Below, piece by piece: positions 30,533-45,999 of a DNA stretch of 64,000 bases. A model generated the notes under the pieces. The model was not told where the DNA came from, did not search any database, and was given only the letters and a program-made list of their open reading frames with translations. The stretch is from assembly GCF_900188095.1 (NCBI RefSeq), contig NZ_FZOT01000012.1:62001-126000 (forward strand). Reading direction: 5' to 3'. Numbering within the stretch: position 1 is the first letter of the stretch; each line of letters begins with the position of its first letter. Position numbers and translations under genes: made by a program. The stretch comes from Noviherbaspirillum humi (GTDB lineage: Bacteria; Pseudomonadota; Gammaproteobacteria; Burkholderiales; Burkholderiaceae_D).

Positions 30533-31335
30533 CAGCGCCCTCCTCCGAGTCCGAAATCCTCGGCCAGGGATCTGCCGGGATAGTGGAAGGGCACCGGGCC
30601 GTCCGGCTCGGCATGCACGAACTGCTTCACGAAGGGGTCCTCGGAGGCGAGCATCTCGGCCGGCGTGCCGCTGGCGACGATGCTGCCCTTGGACAGGAAA
30701 TAAACATAGTCGGCGATGGCAAAGGACTCATGCACGTCGTGCGACACCAGGATGGAGGTGGAGCCGAGCACGTCGTTGAGGCGACGGATCAGATTGGCGG
30801 TGACGCCCATGGAGATCGGGTCCAGACCGGCGAAGGGCTCGTCGTACATGATGAGCTGAGGGTCGAGGGCGATGGCGCGCGCCAGCGCCACCCGCCGCGC
30901 CATGCCGCCGGAAATTTCGGCGGGACGCAGCTGCGCCGCGCCGCGCAGGCCGACCGCATGCAGCTTCATCAGTACCAGGTCATGGATCGTTTCTTCCGGC
31001 AGGTCGGTGTGCTCGCGCAGCGGGAAGGCGACGTTCTCGAATACCGACAGGTCGGTGAACAGCGCGCCGTGCTGGAACAGCATGCCCATGCGGCGACGCA
31101 TCTCGTACAGGCCGGACGTCGACAGCGACGCCACCGTCTGGCCGTTCACGCTGACCGAGCCGCGCTGCGGCTGCACTTGGCCGCCGATGAGGCGCAGGAT
31201 GGTGGTCTTGCCGGAACCGGAGCCGCCCATGACGGCGATCACCTTCCCTTGCGGAAAATCCATGTGCAGACCGCTCAGAATGGGGCGCTGGCCATAGGAA
31301 AAGTGAAGATCGCGGATTTCGACAATGTTGGACAC
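30532..31335 (-). CDS. mlaF: Phospholipid ABC transporter ATPase MlaF
   Basis: 267 residues from a GTG at 31335 (VSNIVEIRDLHFSYG); no good Shine-Dalgarno is visible there, so the start is the least certain part. Walker A GGSGSGKTT, signature EISGGMARRVALARA, Walker B LIMYDEPFAGLD are intact. It powers MlaE and opens the mla operon. Confidence 0.92.
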   Translation of the reverse strand: MSNIVEIRDLHFSYGQRPILSGLHMDFPQGKVIAVMGGSGSGKTTILRLIGGQVQPQRGSVSVNGQTVASLSTSGLYEMRRRMGMLFQHGALFTDLSVFENVAFPLREHTDLPEETIHDLVLMKLHAVGLRGAAQLRPAEISGGMARRVALARAIALDPQLIMYDEPFAGLDPISMGVTANLIRRLNDVLGSTSILVSHDVHESFAIADYVYFLSKGSIVASGTPAEMLASEDPFVKQFVHAEPDGPVPFHYPGRSLAEDFGLGGGR

Positions 31336-31453
31336 GAAATTGAAGCGGATGAAATTTGATGAAGTCTGAGATTGTAGGACAGAAATGGCAATCCCACATT
31401 GTCGGCAATTCGTCTTGACGGAAGCACAATCCCGACGAACGGCGCAGCCGCAT

Positions 31454-31490
31454 GAAAAAGCCCGCCGCATCGTGCGATGGCGGCGGGCTT
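31454..31490 (-). terminator. Intrinsic terminator of gltBD
   Basis: An 11-bp GC-rich stem (31458-31468 with 31480-31490) followed, on the minus strand, by a run of T lies 100 bp after the gltD stop. Confidence 0.85.
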
Positions 31491-31589
31491 CGTCGCGGAC
31501 GTGAGCCGGGGAAGCGGGACAGGCCTGCGCCTGTCCCGCCCGGCGAACGCTGCCTCGGCTTGCAAGCCGAGGCTGGGCGATCCGCTGGA

Positions 31590-33053
<1,464 letters not shown>

Positions 33054-33125
33054 GATGTTCCTTCGATATTTTTCTGCCTCCCCGCCGGCGTTCGGCGGGG
33101 AGCTTGTCGTCGTTGATGACCAGGC

Positions 33126-37802
<4,677 letters not shown>

Positions 37803-37837
37803 GAGCTTTCCCCACTGCTAAATAAAGATGAGCCTGA

Positions 37838-37866
37838 AGGATAGTGCAGCGCTATAGATAGTTCAA
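37838..37866 (-). promoter_or_regulatory. Plausible sigma-70 promoter of gltBD
   Basis: On the minus strand, TTGAAC (37861-37866) and TATCCT (37838-37843) are separated by 17 bases, about 36 bp before the gltB start. It ends where the RAYT-associated motifs begin. Confidence 0.55.
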
Positions 37867-37875
37867 TAAAAAAAA

Positions 37876-37936
37876 TTGGGGTCAGAGCAGCATTAATTGA
37901 CGAACCACAAGTGCGCATGCATAAATGGGGACGGAG
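37876..37936. repeat. RAYT-associated motifs 3' of the transposase gene
   Basis: Two short motifs, ATTGGGGTCAGAGC-like at 37876-37888 and TGGGGACGGAG at 37926-37936, lie between the RAYT stop and gltB. I know GGGGTCAGAG and GGGGACGGAG runs as common neighbours of RAYT-type transposases in proteobacteria. They are not a convincing hairpin here, so they may be a remnant of a REP end. Confidence 0.5.
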
Positions 37937-37989
37937 TTGCAAGCGTTTGATTTCGTGACGGTTTGCTATTTTTAGGTGCAGATGCCAAT

Positions 37990-38691
37990 TCAGGCCGAGA
38001 TGGGATTACGCTTGGCTGGGCGTCCTCTTTTGGCTGGCGCGACGCGGCGAGCGGTCTCCTTCTCCAGCCGATTGCGGAAGGCTATGGAACCCAGTGGCCA
38101 TCCCTGGCGCAGATTGCGCGACAGGGACACCACGTCCTGCTCGCTCAATGCCTGCTCATAGGCATCCCGATAAGCCCGTTCCCTTTCGAACGGCGTGTTG
38201 CCCAATGCCCAAGTCAGACGGTGATCGGTGATCACCGGGTCGGTGCGGGCGCCAATATGGTGGGCATGGCTGGACCATTCATAGTTCGCCGCCTCGGCCA
38301 CCAAGCCGTTGCGGACTGGCAACGATTCCAGATAATGGGTGCAGGCTTGCAGATAGGTCGCGGCTTCCACCACCGTGGCGCGGAACCGGCCTTGCCAGAG
38401 GGTGCCGGCGCGCTTGTACCTGGCATTGAAGTAAGGCACGTATTGCCGCCCCAGCCATTGCATCATCCGGCCCAGGGATTCGGCGGCCGCCGGCGTCACC
38501 AGCAGGTGAACCTGATCCGGCAGCAGCACATAGCCATGCACCGCCACCTGGAACAGCCGGCCGGCCTCCTTCAGCCAGCGGAGGTATGCCTGGTAATCCT
38601 CCTGCTCGCGGAACACGGGCTGGTGGTCCAGCGCATCCAGGACGACATAATGCACCTCGTTCGGAATAACCAGTCGGGGTAAGCGGGCCAT
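37990..38691 (-). CDS. REP-associated tyrosine transposase (RAYT, Y1-type)
   Basis: 233 residues from ATG 38691 (MARLPRLVIPNEVHYVVLDA). The fold is IS200-like; the usual metal-binding HVH is QVH here (LPDQVHLLVTP), and the later region (THYLESLPVRNGLV, then NYEWSSHAHH) corresponds to the catalytic-Tyr helix. The C-terminal tail is basic (RRVAPAKRGRPAKR). RAYTs usually act on REP sequences rather than on themselves. The lost His may reduce activity. Confidence 0.85.
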   Translation of the reverse strand: MARLPRLVIPNEVHYVVLDALDHQPVFREQEDYQAYLRWLKEAGRLFQVAVHGYVLLPDQVHLLVTPAAAESLGRMMQWLGRQYVPYFNARYKRAGTLWQGRFRATVVEAATYLQACTHYLESLPVRNGLVAEAANYEWSSHAHHIGARTDPVITDHRLTWALGNTPFERERAYRDAYEQALSEQDVVSLSRNLRQGWPLGSIAFRNRLEKETARRVAPAKRGRPAKRNPISA

Positions 38692-38729
38692 GGCGAGCGC
38701 AAGGAGAAAATCGGCATTATAGGCGCCGA

Positions 38730-39572
38730 TCAGACCGGGCTGTCTGCCGCTTCCCAGCCATGCGCGTGCCGAACGAACCGGTCTTGCCGCGCCAGCCGGA
38801 ATGTGCGCGCGCCCGACTGGTAATGATGCTGCGCCACTTCCAGCAGCTGGCCACCCTCCCCTTCCGACCGGACATGCAGGCAATTGAAGGAATTCGGCGC
38901 GCCCGATCGTACCCGGTGCGACACCGCCGTGCCGGCGCCGGCCAGCACGAAATGGCGGCCGACGTGCGGAAAAGCTCGTGCGGTGGTCGTCGCCAGCGGC
39001 ACATGCACATGGCCGCTCAGCACCACGTCGACCCCATGGCGCGCCAGATCGGCGGCAATGCGGTCGGCTTCGATCAGAATCTCCGCCGCATCCTCCTCCC
39101 GGGCGGTGGCCAGCGGCTGGTGCACGCAGGCGATCAGCAATCCGGCCCGGCCTCCTTCTCCCCCGTCGCGTCTCAGGCCAGCCGCGATGACATCGCTGGC
39201 AAGGGTGCCGCGGGTATGACGCAGCCGGCTGGTGGTATCGAAACCGACGATGCGCACCTGGCCATTGCTCCAGCCGGCCGGTGAGTCGCCGAAAGCGCGG
39301 CGGTAGCCGGCGTAGGGTTGCACCAGGCGCAGCGGCAGATTGAACAGCGGCAGGTCGTGGTTGCCCGGGATGACCACCAGCGGCAGCGGCGGCAGGGAAT
39401 CCAGGAAGGCACGCGCCCGCTCGAACTCCGGTTTTCGCGCCCGCTGGGTGATGTCTCCGGACAGCACCAGCACGTCCGGCTGCAGGGCGCGGATGGTTTC
39501 CGCGGCCGCCTGCAGCACCGGCGTGACTTCGGTGCCGAAATGCGTGTCGGAAAGATGGACGATGGTGGTCAT
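38730..39572 (-). CDS. Calcineurin-like metallophosphoesterase
   Basis: 280 residues from ATG 39572 (MTTIVHLSDTHFG). Metal-site motifs LSDTHFG, VLSGDITQR, PGNHDLP, VHQPL and SGHVHVP are all intact. The substrate is unknown, but 3',5'-cyclic nucleotides or phospholipid-like diesters are possible. It overlaps the lipid-kinase gene by 4 bp, so the two may act on the same substrate class. Confidence 0.92.
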   Translation of the reverse strand: MTTIVHLSDTHFGTEVTPVLQAAAETIRALQPDVLVLSGDITQRARKPEFERARAFLDSLPPLPLVVIPGNHDLPLFNLPLRLVQPYAGYRRAFGDSPAGWSNGQVRIVGFDTTSRLRHTRGTLASDVIAAGLRRDGGEGGRAGLLIACVHQPLATAREEDAAEILIEADRIAADLARHGVDVVLSGHVHVPLATTTARAFPHVGRHFVLAGAGTAVSHRVRSGAPNSFNCLHVRSEGEGGQLLEVAQHHYQSGARTFRLARQDRFVRHAHGWEAADSPV

Positions 39573-40534
39573 GCCGGCAAGCCGTCGTGCGGCACCGCCA
39601 CCGTCAGCGCATCCGGCAGAATCCGGAAATCGAGCGGCGTGGCCAGCCGCACGATTTCGCCATCCACCACCACGTCGATGCGGCGCTTGCGGGTCGCGGC
39701 GGAGAAGGCATCGGCGCAAAACGTTTCCAGGCTTTCGTTCTGGTTCAGGCGACGGGTAGCGCCATGCCACAGCAGCTTGGCCGCGCCGAACCGGGTCACC
39801 GGCCGCAGCAGCAGCACCGCCAGGCGCCTTTCGCGGGCGCACTGCACCGCATCCAGTTCCAGCCTGGCCAGCTGCAGCTCGTTGTGGCAGACGAATACCA
39901 TGGCGGTGCGCCGCACCTGCTCATGCCGGGCGCTGGCAATCTTCACCGCGAATGGACGGTAGCCGGCCAGCAGCGTCGCCACCGCCGAGAGCACCGCCAC
40001 GATGCGCGAGCGGCCGAAGCGGGCCTTGTCCTGCTCCCGCTCGCGGATGATGCGGCTGTAGAGGCCGAAGCTGGCGTTGTTAAGGAACACTTGCTCATTG
40101 ACCTTGGCCACCGTCACCCGCCGCAGGGCCGGCGCCAGCAGCAGCCGCGCCGCCTCCGCCGCATCCTGCGGAATGCCGAGCTGGCGGGCGAAGTAATTGA
40201 ACGTGCCGGCCGGGATCACCCCCATCGCCACCCCGTGGCGCAGGCAGGCCGAGGCGACGGCATTGATGGTGCCGTCGCCGCCGACCGCCACCAGCATGCC
40301 GCCGCAGGTCGCTGCTTCCGACGCATGCCGGTCGCACAGCGCGGCCAGGCGGGCCGGCGGCGCCACGTCGACGATGGCAAGCCGGTCGCCGGCAGGCGCC
40401 AGCGCTTCCTCGATGGCTTGGCGCAGCGCCGGCTTTTCGCCGCTGCCGGCGCGTAAATTGAGGATGACGGTGATGCGGCGGCCTGCCGCGGGAGACGCGG
40501 ACGGCAATGCCTGTACCGGCTGGATGTCGGTCAT
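39569..40534 (-). CDS. Diacylglycerol kinase-like lipid kinase (DAGK catalytic, YegS type)
   Basis: 321 residues. The nucleotide-binding start ITVILNLRAGSG and the core motif AVGGDGTINAVA (GGDGT) are present, as is GVIPAGTFNYFARQLGIP. It should phosphorylate a lipid or related alcohol. The start lies 166 bp from the next gene, and the stop overlaps the metallophosphoesterase start. Confidence 0.92.
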   Translation of the reverse strand: MTDIQPVQALPSASPAAGRRITVILNLRAGSGEKPALRQAIEEALAPAGDRLAIVDVAPPARLAALCDRHASEAATCGGMLVAVGGDGTINAVASACLRHGVAMGVIPAGTFNYFARQLGIPQDAAEAARLLLAPALRRVTVAKVNEQVFLNNASFGLYSRIIREREQDKARFGRSRIVAVLSAVATLLAGYRPFAVKIASARHEQVRRTAMVFVCHNELQLARLELDAVQCARERRLAVLLLRPVTRFGAAKLLWHGATRRLNQNESLETFCADAFSAATRKRRIDVVVDGEIVRLATPLDFRILPDALTVAVPHDGLPA

Positions 40535-40700
40535 GGGTCCGGCTGCTGGTAGGAATGAAATCGCCGGCAGGAGCGCTGCCTGGGTGAATCGGGCAGACGC
40601 CCGGCTGGCGCGTGTCCGCCAGCATAGCGCTTTTTGGAAAAGGCAATCCCGACTTGGCGCAAGGAACCGCGCCGGCGAGGCGAACGATGCGTTCAGGCCG

Positions 40701-42200
40701 TCAGAGCAGCATCCGCACCCATTGCGGATTGACCTGCCGCTGGCGTTCGATGGCTTGCACCGCCAGCACCCGCAATTCGTTCAGCGGCGCCACATCGGCG
40801 CTCTCGATTCTGGCCGGCGGCAGCAGCAGGTCCCAGTCGCCGTAGATGAAGCCCACCGGCTGGCGGTTCACCATCAACGGCAGCAGGGTGAAGCTGCGCA
40901 CCGAGGGCAGCGCCTCGCGCCACCAGCGCGGCAGCTTCTTGACGAAGACGGGGTCGCGCGCATTCTCGACGAAGATCATCTTGTCGTTGGCGAGGGCGGC
41001 ATGGAACACGTCCGGCTGGTAGGCATCGCCGAAGCGCAGCTGCGGCAGCTTTTCCTGCACGCCTTCGCCGAAGCTCATGCACACCCGGTACAAGCCCTCC
41101 TCCTGGTCGCGGATGAAGGCGATGGCGCGGGAAAAGCCGAGGCCCTGGTGCACCGTTTCCAGCGCCATCGTCATGACTTGCGGCAGGCTGGCATTGCCCA
41201 GGGCGTCGCGCATGTCGGCCAGGCCGCGCTGCAGGCGCTGCGCCGCATCGGCGGGCTTGCCGAGCGCCGGCGGAAGGCTGACGGGCGGTTCCGTCGCGCG
41301 CGCCGGACGCGGAGCGATCGCGTTTTCCTCGACCGCGCTGTCCTGGCCGATGCTCACCGCGGTCAGGACCTGGGCGAACTCGAGCCCCAGCATGTCGGCA
41401 TAGTCCTGGGCCAGCTGAACCAGCGCCGGGGATTGCGGACCGGCCTCGCTGTACAAGGCGTCGGCGCAGCGCGACGACAGCGTCGACACCGTGGCCAGCC
41501 ATTCGGCATGATCCAGAGGTTCGCCGGCATCGCGCGGCACGACGTGCCGGAAGGTATCGGTCAGGCTGCCCGGCAGACCCCATTGCCTGCCGGCGAGGCG
41601 GCCGACTTCGTCCAGGCCCAGGCCGAGCACCTCGACCGCCGCCTCGTTCTCGCCCATGCCCTGGCGGCACTTTTCCTGCACCGCTTCCCAGCATTCGGTG
41701 AGATAGAAGGTCACCATCATGCGGCCCAGGCCATGCAGCATGGAACACACCACCGCTTCCTCGGAATCCCGAGTGCCTGCAGAAGACGCCACCTGGCGGG
41801 CGATATGGCCGGCCAGCACCGCCTTTTCCATTTCCTGGCGCGCCACGCTCGAATCGGTGGAGGCGTTGGTCAGGCCGTCGATCAGCTTCAGGCCGAGGGC
41901 AAGGTGGCCGATGGTTTCGGTGCCGAGCACGATCACCGCCTTGGAGACGGTGTTGATCCCTTGGCCGAACACCGAATACATGGCGCTGTTGGCCAGGCGC
42001 AGCACTTTCTGCGTCAGCGCCGGGTCCGACAGCACGGTGCGGGTCATGTTGAACTCCCGCTCCTCGTCGCCCTGCATGGCGCTGATGATGGTGTGGATCA
42101 CCTTGGAAAAGCCGGGCATGTCGCCGCGCTGCCGCACCCGCGACCACAGCAGCGCCATGGTCTCGTCGGCGAGCGGGGGCGTCGGCTTAAGCGGGCTCAT
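40701..42200 (-). CDS. HDOD-domain protein with C-terminal GAF-like domain
   Basis: 499 residues from ATG 42200. The HDOD core runs from about residue 15 to 215 (SDPALTQKVLRLANSAMYSV; GINTVSKAVIVLGTETI). A GAF-like sensor occupies about 330-490 (FSRAIAFIRDQEEGLYRV; FTLLPLMVNRQPVGFIYGDW). HDOD proteins relay signals without HD-type catalysis. It overlaps the GGDEF-EAL gene by 14 bp, so both may work in one c-di-GMP pathway. Confidence 0.9.
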   Translation of the reverse strand: MSPLKPTPPLADETMALLWSRVRQRGDMPGFSKVIHTIISAMQGDEEREFNMTRTVLSDPALTQKVLRLANSAMYSVFGQGINTVSKAVIVLGTETIGHLALGLKLIDGLTNASTDSSVARQEMEKAVLAGHIARQVASSAGTRDSEEAVVCSMLHGLGRMMVTFYLTECWEAVQEKCRQGMGENEAAVEVLGLGLDEVGRLAGRQWGLPGSLTDTFRHVVPRDAGEPLDHAEWLATVSTLSSRCADALYSEAGPQSPALVQLAQDYADMLGLEFAQVLTAVSIGQDSAVEENAIAPRPARATEPPVSLPPALGKPADAAQRLQRGLADMRDALGNASLPQVMTMALETVHQGLGFSRAIAFIRDQEEGLYRVCMSFGEGVQEKLPQLRFGDAYQPDVFHAALANDKMIFVENARDPVFVKKLPRWWREALPSVRSFTLLPLMVNRQPVGFIYGDWDLLLPPARIESADVAPLNELRVLAVQAIERQRQVNPQWVRMLL

Positions 42201-43923
42201 CGACCGTCTCTCCGGATGCCGCTTCCCGTGCCGCCTGCTCGGCTTCGAGCAAGCTGATGATTTCCTGCGGCGGCAGCGGCCGTCCGGTGAAGAAGCCCTG
42301 CACCAGGCCGCATCCCTGTTTGGCCAGGTAATCGAGCTGCTCCTGGTTTTCCACGCCCTCCGCCACGGTGTTGACATCGAGATGGCTGGCGAGGCTGATC
42401 ACCACGTTGCAGATGGCCGCATCCTTCACCGAGCGCGGCAGGTCCTTGATGAAGGCGCGGTCGATCTTCAGCGTCGCGATCGGGAAGCGCTTCAAATAGG
42501 CGAGCGAGGAGTAGCCGGTGCCGAAGTCGTCGATGGCGATGCGGACCTTGCGCGCGGTGATCGCGTTGAGCAGGCTTTCCGCGTGCTCCGGGTCGGACAT
42601 CAGGATGCCTTCGGTGATCTCCAGCAGCAGCTGCTCGCCGTTCAGGCCGGACAGCCGGATGGCGTCGTTCATGACATCGATGAACTGATCGTTGCGGAAC
42701 TGGCGCGGGCTGACGTTCACCGACACGTACAGCGGGCGGCCGATGATCTCCTCGAAGCGCTTGATCTGCACGCAGGCCGCCTTCAGCGCCCAGCCGCCGA
42801 GCAGGTTGATCAAGCCATTGCTCTCGGCCATGGGGATGAACTGCGCCGGCGAGACCATGCCGGTGCCCGGCCGCATCCAGCGCATCAGCGCCTCGAAGCC
42901 CATGATCTGGCGGCTCCGGGCATCGACGATGGGCTGGTAGTGCAGCAGGAACTCGCCGTCGCGCACCGCCTGGAACATGGCGGCTTCGAGCGAGACGTCG
43001 TGCTCCGGCTGGGTGAATTTCTCGGCGCTGTAGATGACGCAGCGCGCCTTGCCGGTTTCCTTGGCGCGGTACATCGCGGTGTCGGCATGGGCGAGCAGCT
43101 TGACTTCGCTGTCGCCGTGCTCGGGGAATACGGCGACGCCGATCGAGGTGCCGATGTACAGCGTATGGCCCTGTATCTCGAACGGCTGCTGCATGGCGGA
43201 AATCATGCGCCGGGCGATGATCTGCAGCTCGGCCTCCGACACCGCGCCCGGCACCACGGCCACGAATTCGTCGCCGCCGACGCGTGCCAGGGTGTCAATG
43301 TCGCGCAGCGTGTCCATCAGGCGCGCCGCCGCCACCTGCAGCAGCGCATCGCCGACCGGATGGCCGAGCGCATCGTTGACCTTCTTGAAACCGTCCAGGT
43401 CCAGCGCCAGCACCGCGAAGCCCTTGCCGGTGCGGCGCGACTGGGCCATCGCCATGCGGATGCGGTCCGACAGCAGCGAGCGGTTGGGCAGGCCGGTAAG
43501 GGCGTCGTGGGTCGCCATGTGGCGCAGGCGCTCTTCGGTTTCCTGCTGGCTGGTGATGTCGCGTCCCACCGCCAGCAGTTCGGTATCCTGGCTTTCGCCG
43601 GCATAGGCCGACAGCTGCAGTTCCATCCAGAGCGAATTCTGGGCCGTCTTCATGCGCAGGTTGACCCGTGTCGGGCGCGCTGCGCGTATGGCTTCCTCGA
43701 TCGCCGACTTCAGCGCGACGTGATCGACCGGGGCCACCAGCGCCGCCAGCGGCAATCCGGCGAGTTCGGCATCGGTGCCGATCAGCTCGCGGGCGCGCCG
43801 GCTGAAGCCGATGATTTCGCCCTGCCGGTCGAGTCGAAATACCGCATCCCCAGCCGCTTCCATCAGGCTGTCGAGTTGGGCTTTCATCGCGGTTTCTGGC
43901 CGGTCGCGGCGTATGGAAAACAT
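42187..43923 (-). CDS. PAS-GGDEF-EAL cyclic-di-GMP enzyme
   Basis: 578 residues. A PAS-type sensor is at about 13-130. The GGDEF domain has an intact RVGGDEF, with an RDID inhibitory site five residues before it. The EAL domain has FEALMRW, the SVNVSPRQF Asn, LLEITEG, DDFGTGYSSL, and TVAEGVEN, all needed for hydrolysis. Both synthesis and breakdown of c-di-GMP are therefore possible; PAS probably decides which. No membrane segment is seen. Confidence 0.95.
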   Translation of the reverse strand: MFSIRRDRPETAMKAQLDSLMEAAGDAVFRLDRQGEIIGFSRRARELIGTDAELAGLPLAALVAPVDHVALKSAIEEAIRAARPTRVNLRMKTAQNSLWMELQLSAYAGESQDTELLAVGRDITSQQETEERLRHMATHDALTGLPNRSLLSDRIRMAMAQSRRTGKGFAVLALDLDGFKKVNDALGHPVGDALLQVAAARLMDTLRDIDTLARVGGDEFVAVVPGAVSEAELQIIARRMISAMQQPFEIQGHTLYIGTSIGVAVFPEHGDSEVKLLAHADTAMYRAKETGKARCVIYSAEKFTQPEHDVSLEAAMFQAVRDGEFLLHYQPIVDARSRQIMGFEALMRWMRPGTGMVSPAQFIPMAESNGLINLLGGWALKAACVQIKRFEEIIGRPLYVSVNVSPRQFRNDQFIDVMNDAIRLSGLNGEQLLLEITEGILMSDPEHAESLLNAITARKVRIAIDDFGTGYSSLAYLKRFPIATLKIDRAFIKDLPRSVKDAAICNVVISLASHLDVNTVAEGVENQEQLDYLAKQGCGLVQGFFTGRPLPPQEIISLLEAEQAAREAASGETVDEPA

Positions 43924-44080
43924 GTTGCTGCTTGATCCCGTTCGGGTATGGCGCCGGCTTGCATGTCAAATGTCAGGCCACCATACATTGCTTTAACGCA
44001 ATATTAGCAAATTGCAGCTGGTAAATTCATTTTTTGGAAAAAAAAGTAAAGCGATGCTGCGAAATCGCCTTGGCAAAAAG

Positions 44081-44116
44081 AAAAGCCCCGCCCGGCAGGA
44101 TGCCGGCGGGGCTGAT
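44081..44116 (-). terminator. Intrinsic terminator of ssb
   Basis: GC-rich stem 44084-44097 with 44101-44113 (one bulge), followed on the minus strand by a long T-rich run. It is about 30 bp after the ssb stop. Confidence 0.85.
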
Positions 44117-44141
44117 GTTCAGCTCTGCAATGGACTGGAGA

Positions 44142-44636
44142 TCAGAACGGGATGTCGTCATCCATGTCGCTGAAGTTCGGCGCCGGCTTGGACGCGCCGC
44201 GGGAAGCGCCGCCGCCTGAGGCGGGCGCCGGACGGGACGGCATGCCGCCGCCGTATTCGTCATCCATGGAAGCACCGCCGCCTGCGCCGCCGCCCATGCC
44301 CTGCCGGCTGCCCAGCATCTGCATGGTGTCGGCGATGATCTCGGTGGTGTAGCGCTCCACGCCTTCCTTGTCGGTCCACTTGCGGGTCTGCAGGCGGCCC
44401 TCGACGTACACCTGGGAACCCTTCTTCAAGTACTGGCCGGCGATTTCCGCCAGCTTGCGGTAGAAGGTGATGCGATGCCACTCGGTCAGTTCCTTCTTTT
44501 CGCCGGTGGCCTTGTCCTTCCAGCTCTCGGTGGTCGCCACCGCCACGTTGGTGACCGCGTCGCCGTTGGGCATGTAGCGGGTTTCCGGGTCGCGGCCCAG
44601 GTTGCCGACGATGATGACCTTGTTTACCGATGCCAT
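44142..44636 (-). CDS. ssb: Single-stranded DNA-binding protein
   Basis: 164 residues from ATG 44636, with GAGGAG a few bases upstream. The OB fold occupies residues 1-110 ([36 protein letters not shown]). A glycine-rich linker leads to the acidic tip DDDIPF, which recruits repair and replication proteins. It lies 23 bp after the MFS gene. Confidence 0.97.
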   Translation of the reverse strand: MASVNKVIIVGNLGRDPETRYMPNGDAVTNVAVATTESWKDKATGEKKELTEWHRITFYRKLAEIAGQYLKKGSQVYVEGRLQTRKWTDKEGVERYTTEIIADTMQMLGSRQGMGGGAGGGASMDDEYGGGMPSRPAPASGGGASRGASKPAPNFSDMDDDIPF

Positions 44637-44659
44637 AATTTTCTCCTCACCTAAAATTC

Positions 44660-45895
44660 CTAGACAGCCGCTGGCTGGGCAACCCCGCGCGGCGGCAGAT
44701 TTCGCATGCCCGACGCGATTATAAGCCAGGCGATGCTCACGGCCATGCCCAAAATAAAGACCGACTGCGGCCCAAGATGCTGCTTCATCCAGCCGCCCAT
44801 CGCGCCGCCGCAGAACAGGCCGATCGCCTGCAAGGTATTGTAGACGCCGAGGGCCGCGCCCTTGGCCGAGGCCGGCGCCAGGCGCGACACCAGGGAGGGC
44901 TGGGTCGCCTCCAGGATGTTGAAGGCGATGAAGAAGGCCAGCAGCAGCGCCACCAGCAGGCCCCAGTGCATGCCGTCCGGATGCGACAGCACCAGCCAGA
45001 AGCCGGCCTGCACCAGGCACATCAGCATGATGGCGCCGAGGAACACCTGCTTCGACCTGCCGCGCCGCTCGCCGGCGAAGACGGCCGGCAGCATCAGGAT
45101 GAAGGAACCCAGCACCACCGGCAGATACACCTTCCAGTGCTCGGCGATCGGCAGGTCGGCAAACTGCACCAGGGCCGCCGGCACGACGACGAACATCGCC
45201 ATCTGCGTCAGGTGCAGGGCGAACACGCCGTAGTTCAGGCGCAGCAGCTCGCCATTCTTCAGGACGGAAGAGAACGGCACCTTGTTCATCGCCGGCGCAA
45301 GCGGCGCCGGCGGCACCACGTAGGCGACGACGAAGATGGCAGCGATCGACAGCACGCCGGTCAGGATGAAGATGCCCCCCATGCCGATCGCCTGGTACAG
45401 CACCGGCGCGGCGATCAGCGACAGCGCGAAGGTCAGGCCGATGGAGCCGCCCACCATGGCCATGGCCTTGGTGCGGTGCTCTTCCCGGGTGGTGTCGGCG
45501 ATGTAGGCGGTGACGGCGGCGGAGATGGCACCGGCGCCCTGGGCGGCGCGGCCGAAGATGACCCAGTAGATATTGGTGGCGGCCGCCGCGACGAAGGAAC
45601 CGAGCGCGAACAGGATCAGGCCGATGATGATGACCCGCTTGCGGCCGTATTTGTCGGAGGCGGCGCCGAAGGGAATCTGGCCGAAGGATTGGGTCAGGCC
45701 GTAGATGCCCATCGCCAGCCCGACCAGGGTGGCGCTGTCGCCGCCTGGCAGGGAACGGGCATGTACTGCGAACACCGGCAGGATGAGGAACATGCCGAGC
45801 ATGCGCAAGGCAAAAATTGACGCCAGCGACACGCTGGCGCGGACTTCCTCGCGGCTCATTTTGTCGGCGGAAGCGGAAGCTTTATTGGTTGGCAT
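44660..45895 (-). CDS. MFS transporter
   Basis: 411 residues from ATG 45895 ([17 protein letters not shown]); an upstream in-frame start is less likely. About twelve membrane helices, with the MFS loop motif [13 protein letters not shown]. The substrate is unknown. It is divergent from uvrA and leads into ssb, a common layout in betaproteobacteria. Confidence 0.93.
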   Translation of the reverse strand: MPTNKASASADKMSREEVRASVSLASIFALRMLGMFLILPVFAVHARSLPGGDSATLVGLAMGIYGLTQSFGQIPFGAASDKYGRKRVIIIGLILFALGSFVAAAATNIYWVIFGRAAQGAGAISAAVTAYIADTTREEHRTKAMAMVGGSIGLTFALSLIAAPVLYQAIGMGGIFILTGVLSIAAIFVVAYVVPPAPLAPAMNKVPFSSVLKNGELLRLNYGVFALHLTQMAMFVVVPAALVQFADLPIAEHWKVYLPVVLGSFILMLPAVFAGERRGRSKQVFLGAIMLMCLVQAGFWLVLSHPDGMHWGLLVALLLAFFIAFNILEATQPSLVSRLAPASAKGAALGVYNTLQAIGLFCGGAMGGWMKQHLGPQSVFILGMAVSIAWLIIASGMRNLPPRGVAQPAAV

Positions 45896-45947
45896 GAGGT
45901 CTTGACAACGGGGCGAAGTGCTGCGTACGAGCGACTTCAAAACCCGT

Positions 45948-45953
45948 TATAGT
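45948..45953 (+). promoter_or_regulatory. Possible -10 element for uvrA
   Basis: TATAGT lies 46 bp before the uvrA start, but no good -35 sits 16-18 bases upstream. A LexA-type CTGT-N8-ACAG box is not apparent in the 104-bp divergent gap, though uvrA is SOS-controlled in some bacteria. Confidence 0.3.
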
Positions 45954-45999
45954 ATCAGGTTGACCGATTCAAAGCCCCTGTCCCTGTTGAAAGCAGTTC

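Noticed and set aside
41719-43935. 738-codon plus-strand frame opposite the GGDEF-EAL gene
   Set aside because: Antisense shadow; the minus-strand protein has all catalytic motifs.
45902-45930. TTGACA at 45902 as uvrA -35
   Set aside because: It is 40 bases from the only TATAGT-like -10, far from the 16-18 bp needed.
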